A stretch of DNA of 64,000 bases from Acidobacteriota bacterium (lineage in GTDB: Bacteria > Acidobacteriota > Blastocatellia > Pyrinomonadales > Pyrinomonadaceae): positions 124,001 to 188,000 of the forward strand of contig JADKEF010000008.1 in NCBI GenBank assembly GCA_016718135.1. Direction: 5' to 3'. How positions within the stretch are numbered: position 1 is the stretch's first letter; each line of letters opens with the position of its first letter. Below are positions 42,347 through 52,969 of the stretch, piece after piece. The notes under the pieces are model-generated. The model was not told the DNA's origin, ran no database searches, and was given only the letters and a program-made list of their open reading frames with translations. Made by a program: the position numbers and the translations under genes.

Positions 42347-43372
42347 ATGGCTGAGACAGAACCCACAAAAAAATTCTCCTCAAAGCGCGTCGGCCGCAAC
42401 GTTTTTGATTCTCCACCGAGGATCTCTATCGTTATTCCGGCCTACAATGCGGCCGATCATATCTGCGAGACGCTGGACTCTGTAAAGGCTCAGAAGTTTC
42501 GCGAGTACGAGATCATCGTGGTGAACGACGGGTCGCCTGACACAGATAAGCTCGAACGTGCGATCAAAATGCGGCTCGAGGATATCATCTATATCAAGCA
42601 GCGCAACGCCGGAGCCGCTGTCGCACGTAACACAGGTATCGAGCACGCTCGCGGCGAAATAATCGCTTTTCTCGATGCCGACGACATTTGGCAGCCCGAC
42701 TACTTGACATCACAGTTCGTTTTCTTGCAGCGTCACAGTTACGACATGGTCTATTGTGACGCGGCACTCTTCGGCCATCGGTCAGCGTATCGCAAGACGT
42801 TTATGGAAACTGCTCCGTCCGAGGGCGAGGCAGATTTTGACGCGATCCTCAGCCTTCGCTGCAATGTGATCACTTCGGGCACAATGGCCAGGAAAGCTGC
42901 GATAGTGCGAGCAGGGATGTTTGAGAATGACCGCGTAAAAGCTGAGGATTTTCACCTATGGCTGCGAATGGCAAAGACAGGCTCGAAGATCGGCTATCAG
43001 CGGAGGATCTTGCTTAAGTACCGGGTTCATCTCAACAGTCTTTCGGGAGACGCGATCGATCGCATAGAGCGTGCGATCGACGTTTTCGAACGGGTCGAGC
43101 GTACGATCGAGCTTTCGGAGCAACAACACGCGGACCTTGAGCAAACGATCGCTGGCCTAAAAGCGGATCTCGCGGTCGAACAAGGAAAGGCCTTTCTGAT
43201 CCACGGCGAGTATGCCGAAGCCGCAAGATCATTTGGTACCGCAAATGCCCACCGTAAGTCACTCAAACTCACCGCCATCGGTCTCTTGACTCGCTTGGCT
43301 CCTCAGACCTTATTGCGTTTCTATAAAACGAGCCGGCCTGCGGACATCGCCTTGACGCCACGCCAGAACTAG
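42347..43372 (+). CDS. Family 2 glycosyltransferase
   Basis: 341 residues, soluble. ISIVIPAYNAADHICETLDS (residues 26-45), IIVVNDGSPDTDKLE, NAGAAVARNTGIEHARGEII and AFLDADDIWQPDYL (DAD metal site) define the GT2 fold. The middle (FHLWLRMAKTGSKIGYQRRI) holds the base-like ED/HLW motif. The C-terminal ~80 residues form a helix. ATG 42347 is chosen; upstream in-frame codons overlap the previous gene. It is the last gene of the glycan cluster. Confidence 0.88.
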   Translation: MAETEPTKKFSSKRVGRNVFDSPPRISIVIPAYNAADHICETLDSVKAQKFREYEIIVVNDGSPDTDKLERAIKMRLEDIIYIKQRNAGAAVARNTGIEHARGEIIAFLDADDIWQPDYLTSQFVFLQRHSYDMVYCDAALFGHRSAYRKTFMETAPSEGEADFDAILSLRCNVITSGTMARKAAIVRAGMFENDRVKAEDFHLWLRMAKTGSKIGYQRRILLKYRVHLNSLSGDAIDRIERAIDVFERVERTIELSEQQHADLEQTIAGLKADLAVEQGKAFLIHGEYAEAARSFGTANAHRKSLKLTAIGLLTRLAPQTLLRFYKTSRPADIALTPRQN

Positions 43373-43400
43373 AGCAGGGAACCCTCGGACTCAAATTTAA

Positions 43401-43772
43401 CTACCCATTTCTGCCGATCTCAATAAGTCGCGGCGAACAACAAACGTTAACGAGCGTTTCGACATCCTGCTTCATATCGACGTCCGACTCGAGAGTCTTC
43501 ATCACAGAATCAACGATCTCGCGGGCGTTCGGATCGGTGGGCTTTTTCAGGCTGTAGTGCATCCATTTGCCGTCGCGGCGAGCCGATACAAGGCCTGTGC
43601 GTTTGAGGTATGCGAGGTGACGCGAGATCTTGGGATTATTGGTGCCGAGAGCCTCAGCAAAAAAGCACACACAAACCTCACCGTCCCGCATCAGGTTAAG
43701 CAAACGGAGTCGCGTCCGGTCCGCGAGGGCGGCGAACAGATCTTCAAGTTTTACGTGACCGTTGGTCGACAT
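43401..43772 (-). CDS. arsR: ArsR-family arsenic repressor
   Basis: 123 residues. Winged-helix repressor that leaves DNA when arsenite binds. The N-terminal half has LFAALADRTRLRLLNLMRDG and the recognition region NNPKISRHLAYLKRTGLVSA. The metal-binding cysteines are CVC (C34, C36), the ArsR type. A C-terminal NVCCSPRL may add a third ligand. It is divergent from arsI, with two inverted repeats between that are candidate operators. ATG 43772 gives the family start; a TTG at 43784 would add 4 residues. Confidence 0.9.
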   Translation of the reverse strand: MSTNGHVKLEDLFAALADRTRLRLLNLMRDGEVCVCFFAEALGTNNPKISRHLAYLKRTGLVSARRDGKWMHYSLKKPTDPNAREIVDSVMKTLESDVDMKQDVETLVNVCCSPRLIEIGRNG

Positions 43773-43804
43773 ATCTCTATACAAAAAATATCATAGCACA
43801 GTAT

Positions 43805-43824
43805 ATTTATGGCTTGACATAAAT
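43805..43824. promoter_or_regulatory. Inverted repeat over arsI -35, possible ArsR operator
   Basis: ATTTATG (43805-43811) and CATAAAT (43818-43824) are perfectly inverted around a 6-base spacer GCTTGA. The repeat covers the -35 hexamer of the arsI promoter. Confidence 0.5.
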
Positions 43825-43842
43825 GTAGGCCCGGTGTATTCT
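43814..43842 (+). promoter_or_regulatory. Sigma-70 promoter of the arsI operon
   Basis: TTGACA (43814-43819), a 17-base spacer and TATTCT (43837-43842) form a strong promoter. Start would be near 43849, 47 bases before arsI. A ribosome site AAAGGAG is 7 bases before ATG 43896. Confidence 0.7.
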
Positions 43843-43850
43843 CAGACTTA

Positions 43851-43872
43851 CAATTACGGATAAGCGTAATTG
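43851..43872. promoter_or_regulatory. Second inverted repeat, possible ArsR operator
   Basis: CAATTACG (43851-43858) and CGTAATTG (43865-43872) are perfectly inverted around GATAAG. It covers the expected transcription start of arsI. Confidence 0.55.
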
Positions 43873-43895
43873 ATATTTGCGAAAGGAGTAATATT

Positions 43896-44372
43896 ATGAC
43901 CGCAATCAATACACTAAAAGCACATTTGGCGATGAACGTGACGAATGTCGAGACCAGTATCGAGTTCTACAAAAAAATGTTTGGCATCGAGCCGAGCAAA
44001 GTCCGGACAGGTTATGCGAAGTTTGACGTGCAAAATCCCCCCCTCAATCTGACGCTTAACCAGAATGCATTTGCAGGCAAGGGGGCGTTGTCGCACATGG
44101 GGATCCAGGTCGCGGCGACCGAGGATGTAATAGCTCTCCGCGAGCAGTGGGCAGAACGCGGCCTGAAACCGCGTGAAGAGATGCAGACGACTTGCTGCTA
44201 CGCTCTTCAGGACAAGGCCTGGGTGAATGATCCGGACGGTAATGAATGGGAAGTCTTCGTTGTCTTAGAAGACAATCTTGCCGAGGCAAAGAGCGAAGAC
44301 GCCACCTGCTGCGTGCCGACATTTACGAGCATCGAGGGCAAAAAGCAAGAAGCAGCGACGGCATGTTGCTAA
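43896..44372 (+). CDS. arsI: ArsI/CadI-type VOC protein (C-As lyase-like)
   Basis: 158-residue vicinal-oxygen-chelate protein of the ArsI/CadI family, whose ArsI members cleave the carbon-arsenic bond of trivalent methylarsenic. Metal ligand candidates are H10, H67 (LSHMGIQV) and E119 (EWEVF). C100-C101 in MQTTCCYALQDKAWVNDPDG are the conserved pair for organoarsenic binding. A Cys-rich tail (DATCCVP... TACC) is unusual. It is first in the arsenic operon behind a strong promoter. CadI function (cadmium) cannot be ruled out. Confidence 0.85.
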   Translation: MTAINTLKAHLAMNVTNVETSIEFYKKMFGIEPSKVRTGYAKFDVQNPPLNLTLNQNAFAGKGALSHMGIQVAATEDVIALREQWAERGLKPREEMQTTCCYALQDKAWVNDPDGNEWEVFVVLEDNLAEAKSEDATCCVPTFTSIEGKKQEAATACC

Positions 44373-44378
44373 AGACTT

Positions 44379-44444
44379 CTCTGCGTCCTCAGCGGTCTCT
44401 GCGGTAAAGAGAATTTCAACGCAGAGACCACCGAGTCCGCGGAG
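44379..44444. repeat. Palindromic repeat R12 (CGCAGAGACC family)
   Basis: Arms at about 44379-44403 and 44418-44444 (CTCTGCGTCCTCAGCGGTCT and AACGCAGAGACCACCGAGTC) are inverted around a 14-base loop. It is the same family as R8, and begins 6 bases after the arsI stop. Confidence 0.85.
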
Positions 44445-44457
44445 ATGGGATTTGGAT

Positions 44458-44682
44458 ATGAAATTTAGAGACAAATTTATTCCGACAAATTGTTATCTTC
44501 GCAGCGATTGCAGACAGGACGCTGACCGGTATGCGTTCCGGTCACTGTTCGAACGTGAGTGGGAGGTTTTCGTCGTAAAGCGGGATCCGGTTAACGGCGG
44601 ATTTAAGGGTGAAACAGTTTGCTGTGAAGAGGCCCTGCAAATTCCGCATCGGGGCTTGCCGCGAAACGAAGCGAGCATTTAG
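44458..44682 (+). CDS. Short protein resembling the C-terminal half of ArsI
   Basis: 74 residues from ATG 44458. YAFRSLFEREWEVFVVKRDP and ETVCCEE resemble the arsI C-terminus (NEWEVFVVLED, DATCCV), and PTNCYLRSDCRQ lies where the TTCCYALQD motif would be. The N-terminal metal-binding half is missing, so it cannot be a whole VOC protein. It is probably a decayed partial duplicate of arsI, kept between arsI and acr3. It may be expressed, as it is in frame with a start. Confidence 0.4.
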   Translation: MKFRDKFIPTNCYLRSDCRQDADRYAFRSLFEREWEVFVVKRDPVNGGFKGETVCCEEALQIPHRGLPRNEASI

Positions 44683-44694
44683 GAAAATTAGATC

Positions 44695-45756
44695 ATGTCA
44701 AAAAATGTAACTGATCCAGTTAAGCGGCTCTCATTTCTTGACCGGTTCCTAACGCTATGGATCTTCGCGGCGATGGCTCTTGGCGTCGCTCTCGGATATC
44801 TGATACCTGGAACTGCGGATTTCATCAACAGCTTTCAGGCGGGCACGACGAACGTTCCTATTGCGATCGGGTTGATCCTGATGATGTATCCGCCGCTCGC
44901 GAAGGTGAAGTACGAGGAACTGCCGTCGGTTTTCCGCAATGGCAGGATCCTCGCTCTTTCGCTTGTTCAGAACTGGATCATTGGGCCTTTCCTGATGTTC
45001 TTCCTGGCGATCCTGCTCCTTCCGGACAAGCCTGAGTACATGATCGGATTGATCATGATCGGCATCGCCCGCTGCATCGCGATGGTCATCGTATGGAACG
45101 ACCTTGCCGGCGGTGACACCGAGTACGCAGCCGGGCTCGTGGCATTCAACTCGATCTTCCAGGTGCTGTTTTACAGCGTGTACGCGTACATTTTTGTAAC
45201 GGTGCTTCCGCCTCTTTTTGGCGTCGCCGGGGCACAAGTGGATGTCAGTATCTGGCAGATCGCTGAGAGTGTTTTGATCTATCTCGGTATCCCGTTTTTT
45301 GCGGGAATGATGACGAGATTCTTATTGCTTAGGCTGCGAGGCCGCGAGTGGTACGACACGATATTTATACCGAAGATCAGTCCGATCACACTCGTCGCTT
45401 TGCTGTTCACGATCGTTGTAATGTTTAGCTACAAGGGACAGTTGATCGTTCAGATCCCTTTCGATGTCGTTCGGATCGCGATACCGCTTGTGCTCTATTT
45501 TGGGATCATGTTCTTTTCCGCCTTCTTCCTCGCGAAAAAGGCCGGTGCGGATTATCCGAAAAGCACATCGCTAGCGTTTACTGCGGCGGGGAACAATTTT
45601 GAGCTTGGTATTGCGGTAGCGATCGCGGTTTTTGGGATAAATTCAGGCGTTGCCTTCGCGGCTGTGATCGGGCCGCTAATTGAGGTCCCGGCTCTTATCC
45701 TGCTGGTGCGGGTCGCATTAAGATTTCGAAAAAGATTTGCAGGTGAAAGAACATGA
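44695..45756 (+). CDS. acr3: ACR3-type arsenite efflux pump
   Basis: 353-residue membrane permease with about ten helices that exports arsenite. Family features: FLDRFLTLWIFAAMALGVAL at the N-terminus, VKYEELPSVFRN, the functional Cys in GIARCIAMVIVWNDLAGGD (C127), and FTAAGNNFELGIAVAIAVFG and GPLIEVPALI near the C-terminus. It overlaps arsC by 4 bases (ATGA). It is sometimes annotated as arsB, but the sequence is ACR3 type. Confidence 0.93.
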   Translation: MSKNVTDPVKRLSFLDRFLTLWIFAAMALGVALGYLIPGTADFINSFQAGTTNVPIAIGLILMMYPPLAKVKYEELPSVFRNGRILALSLVQNWIIGPFLMFFLAILLLPDKPEYMIGLIMIGIARCIAMVIVWNDLAGGDTEYAAGLVAFNSIFQVLFYSVYAYIFVTVLPPLFGVAGAQVDVSIWQIAESVLIYLGIPFFAGMMTRFLLLRLRGREWYDTIFIPKISPITLVALLFTIVVMFSYKGQLIVQIPFDVVRIAIPLVLYFGIMFFSAFFLAKKAGADYPKSTSLAFTAAGNNFELGIAVAIAVFGINSGVAFAAVIGPLIEVPALILLVRVALRFRKRFAGERT

Positions 45757-46175
45757 GCGACAAATCACGAGTGCTGATCTTATGTACAGGAAACTCCGCT
45801 CGCAGCCAGATGGCGGAGGGCCTGTTGCGGCATTTAGCCGGAGACAAGTTCGAGGTGGAAAGTGCCGGCACGATCGCGAGCTTCGTTCGTCCACACGCAA
45901 TCGCTGCAATGGCGGAGATCGGCATCGATATTTCAGGGCAACGATCGAAATGTCTAGACGAGTTTCTCGGAGTACCTTTCGATTACGTCATTACGGTATG
46001 CGACAACGCCGCTGAGAATTGCCCGGTCTTTCCCGGTAAGGCTTCACGAATTCACTGGTCATTTGACGACCCGGCAGAGGTGGCGGGCAGCGATACTGAG
46101 CAACTCGCGGTCTTTCGCCGTGTCCGCGACGAGATCGCCGACAAACTCAATGGGTTTGTCGCCGCCGGCAACTAA
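45753..46175 (+). CDS. arsC: Arsenate reductase, thioredoxin-coupled LMW-PTP type
   Basis: 140 residues, Cys-based. The P-loop is C11-TGNSARSQ, and the redox cysteines are C83 and C90 (TVCDNAAENCP), matching the 10/82/89 triad of the S. aureus type. The WSFDDPAEVAG segment holds the general acid Asp. It reduces arsenate to arsenite for ACR3, and it is regenerated by thioredoxin. It is unrelated in fold to the ArsC/Spx-like selenoprotein candidate at 3301-3648. Confidence 0.95.
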   Translation: MSDKSRVLILCTGNSARSQMAEGLLRHLAGDKFEVESAGTIASFVRPHAIAAMAEIGIDISGQRSKCLDEFLGVPFDYVITVCDNAAENCPVFPGKASRIHWSFDDPAEVAGSDTEQLAVFRRVRDEIADKLNGFVAAGN

Positions 46176-46260
46176 CAGTCCCGTTCCATTTATCATTTTC
46201 CCCGAAATGGGTTAATCTTTTCTCCTTTGAGCTTGATCGAAAAAGCTCTTCCGGAGACAT

Positions 46261-47331
46261 TTGCGCAAATACATCAAATTCATTGTTCTTGTCCTGATCA
46301 CCATCGCCATTTTTTGGTTTTTTGGCAGGAATTTGGACTGGCAGGAGATAAGCACCGCTCTTCGAAGGGCGAACCCGTATTACTTGGGGCTCGCCTTTTT
46401 GGGTATCTGTCTTGGCTACTTTCTACGGGCAGTCAGATGGCAAGTGCTGCTTAGCCCCATCGCGGATGCGAAGATCCGCGACCTTTTTGCTACTACGACA
46501 GTCGGATTTACCGCGATACTTTTCGTCGGCCGAGCCGGAGAGATCGTCAGGCCAATGTGGCTTCCGATGCGAGACAATAGGATCAGACCGAGCGCCGCTC
46601 TCGTAACGATATTCGTTGAAAGAGTATTTGATCTTGCGTCGCTAATGGCGTTTTTCTCGATCAGCCTGATGTTCTTTCGGACGCCGGAAGGTCGAGAGAC
46701 GGAATTCGCTTCGATAAAACTAGCGGGAAACATAATCGTTGCGATCATTGTTGCCGGGATTATCGGGATGATAATTTATCATCGCTATTCCGCCCAGATA
46801 ATAGATTGGGCGGCAGCATTCACCGACCGAGGGTTTGTTCCTAAGCGCGTTCGCTATGTATTCCTCAGTCTGATGCGGAATATGGCGACCGCTCTCGATA
46901 TTCTAAAGAGTCCGCGCGAGATTATTCTGGCGACATTTTGGACGGTGGCTCTCTGGGTAGCGATCGCGATACCGACTTGGATCGTTTTGATGGCGTTCGA
47001 TCTCCCGATGACGTTTCTCGATTCGACGTTTGTGATGGGTGTGGCATCATTGGGCACGTTGATCCCGACGCCGGGCGGAGCTGCCGGAGCTTTTCATGCG
47101 GCGACTGCGGGCAGCCTGATAATTCTTGGAGTCGAACGAGAACAAGCGGCAGCCGTTTCGATCATCATGCACCTGATCTATTTCGCTCCCGCCCTCGTTT
47201 TTGGTTTATACTATTTGTTCCATGGTGATATAAGTATCGAAAAGTTTCGAAGTCTGCTCTCGAGCGAAAACGCCGAGAAGGAGATCGAGTCGGATTCGCC
47301 GGACTTTGAGAAAGTGGAGAGTGAAAAGTGA
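46261..47331 (+). CDS. Lysylphosphatidylglycerol synthase TM-region family protein
   Basis: 356-residue membrane protein with about eight helices of the UPF0104/MprF-flippase-like class. GICLGYFLRAVRWQVLLSPI, GFTAILFVGRAGEIVRPMWL and GTLIPTPGGAAGAFHAATAG are the typical segments. It probably flips lipids or a lipid-linked precursor. The start is TTG 46261, with GGAG 5 bases upstream. The last five codons and TGA stop lie inside repeat R13, so its C-terminus was set by that element. Confidence 0.8.
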   Translation: MRKYIKFIVLVLITIAIFWFFGRNLDWQEISTALRRANPYYLGLAFLGICLGYFLRAVRWQVLLSPIADAKIRDLFATTTVGFTAILFVGRAGEIVRPMWLPMRDNRIRPSAALVTIFVERVFDLASLMAFFSISLMFFRTPEGRETEFASIKLAGNIIVAIIVAGIIGMIIYHRYSAQIIDWAAAFTDRGFVPKRVRYVFLSLMRNMATALDILKSPREIILATFWTVALWVAIAIPTWIVLMAFDLPMTFLDSTFVMGVASLGTLIPTPGGAAGAFHAATAGSLIILGVEREQAAAVSIIMHLIYFAPALVFGLYYLFHGDISIEKFRSLLSSENAEKEIESDSPDFEKVESEK

Positions 47332-47380
47332 ACAGCTTCTGGATCATTTTTCCGACCATCACTATTCACTATTAACTAAT
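47314..47380. repeat. Palindromic repeat R13 (GTGAACAGTGAATAG family)
   Basis: Left arm 47314-47335 (GTGGAGAGTGAAAAGTGAAC then AG) and right arm 47359-47380 (CACTATTCACTATTAACT-type) are inverted versions of the R5 unit. The TGA within GTGAACAG ends the flippase-like gene. nrdR starts 17 bases after it. Confidence 0.75.
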
Positions 47381-47396
47381 CGCTGTTTAACTGCTC

Positions 47397-47891
47397 ATGC
47401 GCTGCCCATTTTGTTCACATATTGAGGATAAAGTCGTCGACTCCCGCGAGGCGAAGGACGGTGATTCGATCCGTCGTCGACGCGAATGCCTCGGCTGTGG
47501 ACGGCGTTTTACATCGTACGAGCGCATTGACGAGATCCCATACATGGTCGTCAAGAAAGACGGCAAACGGGAGACATTTTATCGGGATAAGGTCATGTCG
47601 GGTCTTCTTCGAGCCTGCGAAAAGCGTCCTATATCGATGACGCAGTTGGAAAAGATAGCGGATGAAGTTGAGCGAAACGTGCAGGATTCGCTCGACCGCG
47701 AACTGGCTACGACCGAGATCGGAAAGATCATCATGAGACGGCTCAAGGCTCTGGACAAGGTTGCATATGTCCGATTTGCGTCCGTGTATCTTGAGTTTGC
47801 AGATGTCTCGGAATTCATGTCCGAGCTCAAGGTACTTGTTGGTTCACGCACATCTGCCGCCGAAGCCGCGAAAAAGAAGAAGAAAAAATAG
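47397..47891 (+). CDS. nrdR: Transcriptional repressor NrdR
   Basis: 164 residues. It represses ribonucleotide reductase genes when dATP/ATP bind. The zinc ribbon (C3, C6, C31, C34: MRCPFCSHIEDKVVDSREAK... CLGCGRRF) and the ATP-cone domain (VVKKDGKRETFYRDKVMSGL, residues 50-140) are both complete. The Lys-rich tail is common. No nrd gene or NrdR-box was found in the window. lon follows. Confidence 0.96.
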   Translation: MRCPFCSHIEDKVVDSREAKDGDSIRRRRECLGCGRRFTSYERIDEIPYMVVKKDGKRETFYRDKVMSGLLRACEKRPISMTQLEKIADEVERNVQDSLDRELATTEIGKIIMRRLKALDKVAYVRFASVYLEFADVSEFMSELKVLVGSRTSAAEAAKKKKKK

Positions 47892-47995
47892 GCTTTTCGA
47901 ATGCTGCTGATTTAGGTCTTCGCGAGTCCACGCCCTCACACGCCACCTGATGCCTTAATTGCCCTTTCCCTTCCTTTCTCTTAACATTGAAGGTT

Positions 47996-50428
<2,433 letters not shown>

Positions 50429-50570
50429 TGGCATAAAACCAGCGAATCTCCTTATTTTACGGAGACTTTCGGCGTTGACCGAAATTTTGTAGGGTGATAC
50501 TATTGAAGGTATAAATTGGGGCAATTTTGCACCCGGAACTTTTAGTTGTTTATAGCGTTAAATTTATTGA

Positions 50571-52372
50571 ATGAAAGCAAGTATTTATAAGGTTTTATCA
50601 CTTACCGCAATATTTTCGTCCCTGCTCACTTCCTCGCTGGTCGCACAGGTGACGAGTTCGCGTTCGAGCAACGACACGAGTACCGCAGAGGTCGCAAAGG
50701 CGCAGGATGCGGTCAGAAAATTCTCGACGAATCGGGCAACGCCTTCAAGGAAGGCATCGCTGCCTACGTCGGCGATAATAGGCCGCTAGCGGGCGAACGC
50801 TTTGATCGTTCGATCGAAGTTTTCCTTTTGTCGACCGTCAACATCCAACGCGAAGCAAAGTTGCAGAATTGTTACAACCAGCTTGTAGAGACGATCTATC
50901 GTATCGAGTTTCCGGCGGATCATCAGTTGCCGCAGGTTCGTAGCCTGGCGATGACGTGTGGTTGGAATATCGATAATTCGATCTCAGACAGCATCGCTCT
51001 CAAGGCAAAGGCGATCAATGCCAAGCCAATGGGCCCGGTTCTTCCGAACACGGTCGCATCCAATGCGACACCGGACGATCGCGGACCGCAGGTCGGTTTT
51101 AACTCGCAGGAGTTTGAACCTTCGCCGCTCGATGAACTCTCAAAGTTGGAATTAACTCAGGAAGAGAAGCAGATCGACAACAATCCGGTCGCTCAGCAGC
51201 AGTATCAATATATTCAGCAAGCGGTGGCCAACAAATCCCTCGGGTTTTCGTTCCAGGTTCACCCGATGATCCAGCAGTTCATCAACTACTATCGCGGTCG
51301 TGGCCAGAAGACGATGGAAACCGGGCTTTACCGCTCAGGAATGTTCATGCGAATGGCTCGTCGTATCTTCAAGGAAGAGGGAATTCCTGAGAACGTCGCG
51401 TGGCTCGGCCAGGTCGAGAGTGCGTGGAAGCCGGTCGCGATGTCACACATGGCGGCATCCGGACTGTGGCAGTTCATTCCCGGCACAGGTGATCGCTACG
51501 GCCTAAAGCGAAACGCCTACGTTGACGAGCGAAACAGCCTGGACGAGGCAACTCGTGCATCAGCAAGATATCTGAAGTTCCTCTTCAATCGTTACGGTAA
51601 TTGGGAACTTGCGATGGCTGGCTACAACTGTGGCGAAGGCAACGTAGATAAGGCGATCCGTCGTGCGGGAGTCGCAAATTTCTGGCAGGCTTACCCTTAT
51701 TTGCCCAAGGAGACACGGGATTACGTGCCGAATATTTTGGCGGTGATCCTGGTCGCTAATAACCCGAGCGAGTATGGCTTTGGCCATGTTCGCCCAGCGG
51801 CCCCGATGCAGTATGACCGGATCCGCGTGCCGGCCTCAACCAATCTAAATATTGTTGCTCAGGCAGCGGACGTGAATGTGCAGTATATTCGCTTCCTAAA
51901 TCCGCACTTTCGTAGCAACGTGACGCCGCCCGAGCCGTACATTGTCAACATCCCTGCCGGAAAGGCGAATGAGGTCGTAGCTCTGTTCCGACGTATCCCA
52001 GCTTCGAAGATCAGCAATACAAACCTCGCGAGTTCGGCAGCGGGTGAGACCTGGCAGAATATCTCGAACCGTACAAGTGTTAGTGTAGCGGATCTAATGG
52101 CGGCGAATCCCGGGATGGCAGCGCCGAAAGGTAAGGTTTTCGTTCCGGTAGCGGGCAACAACATTCAGGCGACGAGCTATTCACGACCAACGAATGTTCC
52201 GAAGGCTCCTACCGTAAGCAACGTAAGAATCGTCAAGGCTAAGGCGGGTGACACCGTTGCAAAGATCGCTGCTCGCGAGAACTTGAATGCAGGTGAGGTT
52301 GCCAAATTCAATGGCCTTCTGCCGAATTCGGTACTTGGTGCTGGGCGTGAGATCAAGGTGCCGACGAAGTAG
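50571..52372 (+). CDS. Lytic murein transglycosylase with LysM domains, frameshifted
   Basis: Exported MltD-like enzyme that cuts peptidoglycan. The signal (MKASIYKVLSLTAIFSSLLT) lies in the first frame. A missing A near 50721, in an AAAA run, breaks the frame; repaired, AVRKILDESGNAFKEGIAAYV leads into STVNIQREAKLQNC. The SLT domain (about residues 265-390) has the catalytic Glu in WLGQVESAWKP, then AASGLWQFIPGTGDRYGL and ELAMAGYNCGEGNVDKAI. Two LysM-like modules end it (TWQNISNRTSVSVADLMAAN, VAKIAARENLNAGEVAKFNG). Repaired length is about 600. A terminator follows. Confidence 0.88.
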
Positions 52373-52394
52373 CATCGATAACAAACTCGGATGA

Positions 52395-52427
52395 GAAAAA
52401 AGAGGGGCAATCGCTCCTCTTTTTTTG
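52395..52427 (+). terminator. Terminator of the transglycosylase gene
   Basis: AGAGGGGC and GCTCCTCT pair as an 8-bp stem around AATC, followed by seven T. Upstream A run makes it partly bidirectional. Confidence 0.85.
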
Positions 52428-52443
52428 ATTTCTGAATATAGTC

Positions 52444-52472
52444 TTGACACCAGAGCTCTTTGTAACTATACT
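52444..52472 (+). promoter_or_regulatory. Sigma-70 promoter of the Rrf2 gene
   Basis: TTGACA (52444-52449), a 17-base spacer and TATACT (52467-52472), a near-ideal promoter. Start near 52479 is only a few bases before ATG 52483, so the mRNA is nearly leaderless. Confidence 0.8.
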
Positions 52473-52479
52473 TGTTACA
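52461..52479. promoter_or_regulatory. Candidate Rrf2 operator 1
   Basis: TGTAACTATACTTGTTACA is an inverted repeat (TGTAAC and GTTACA) overlapping the -10 hexamer of the regulator's own promoter, a placement for autorepression. Confidence 0.6.
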
Positions 52480-52482
52480 GAT

Positions 52483-52908
52483 ATGGCGGCTAATAGTCAA
52501 TTTTCAATGGCGGTGCATGTTTTGACGATGCTTGCGAGAGCAGGCGACGATAACGTCAAATCTGATTACATCGCTGCAAGTGTCAACACCAATCCGGTGG
52601 TGATACGCCGTATCTTGAGCCAGCTCAATGCGGCTGGACTCGTGTCTTCGCAGACGGGAGCATTTGGCGGCACGCGTTTGGCCAAGCCGCCGGCAGAGAT
52701 CAGCCTTTGCTCGATCTACAAAGCGGTTTCGTGCGGCGAGGTCTTTGCACTTCATGCCAAGAGCCCGAATCAGGATTGTCCCGTGGGCCGTGGGATCGAG
52801 TCTGTCCTCTGCAATTTGCAGAAAGAGATCGAAAAGAGTGTAGGCGAAAAGCTCGGCCAGTATTCGCTGGCAACGGTGATCGAAATGGTTTCGGTCGCGC
52901 ACGCTTAA
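52483..52908 (+). CDS. Rrf2 family transcriptional regulator
   Basis: 141 residues. The winged helix is MAANSQFSMAVHVLTMLARA then DYIAASVNTNPVVIRRILSQ. Central SLCSIYKAVSCGEVFALHAK and NQDCPVGRGIESVLCNLQ hold Cys residues, but these are not in the IscR/NsrR [Fe-S] spacing and fit the YwnA/redox-thiol-type Rrf2 group. It probably represses itself and the nitroreductase run downstream through matching 19-base operators at 52461 and 52926. An oxidised or electrophile-modified Cys is the likely signal. Confidence 0.88.
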   Translation: MAANSQFSMAVHVLTMLARAGDDNVKSDYIAASVNTNPVVIRRILSQLNAAGLVSSQTGAFGGTRLAKPPAEISLCSIYKAVSCGEVFALHAKSPNQDCPVGRGIESVLCNLQKEIEKSVGEKLGQYSLATVIEMVSVAHA

Positions 52909-52925
52909 AATTTTTTGGATAGAAC

Positions 52926-52944
52926 TGTATCAATATCAGTTACA
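52926..52944. promoter_or_regulatory. Candidate Rrf2 operator 2
   Basis: TGTATCAATATCAGTTACA matches operator 1 (TGTAACTATACTTGTTACA) at 14 of 19 positions, including both ends. It is 26 bases before the nitroreductase start. Confidence 0.5.
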
Positions 52945-52969
52945 AATAACTATTAACGAGGGGAAAGAC

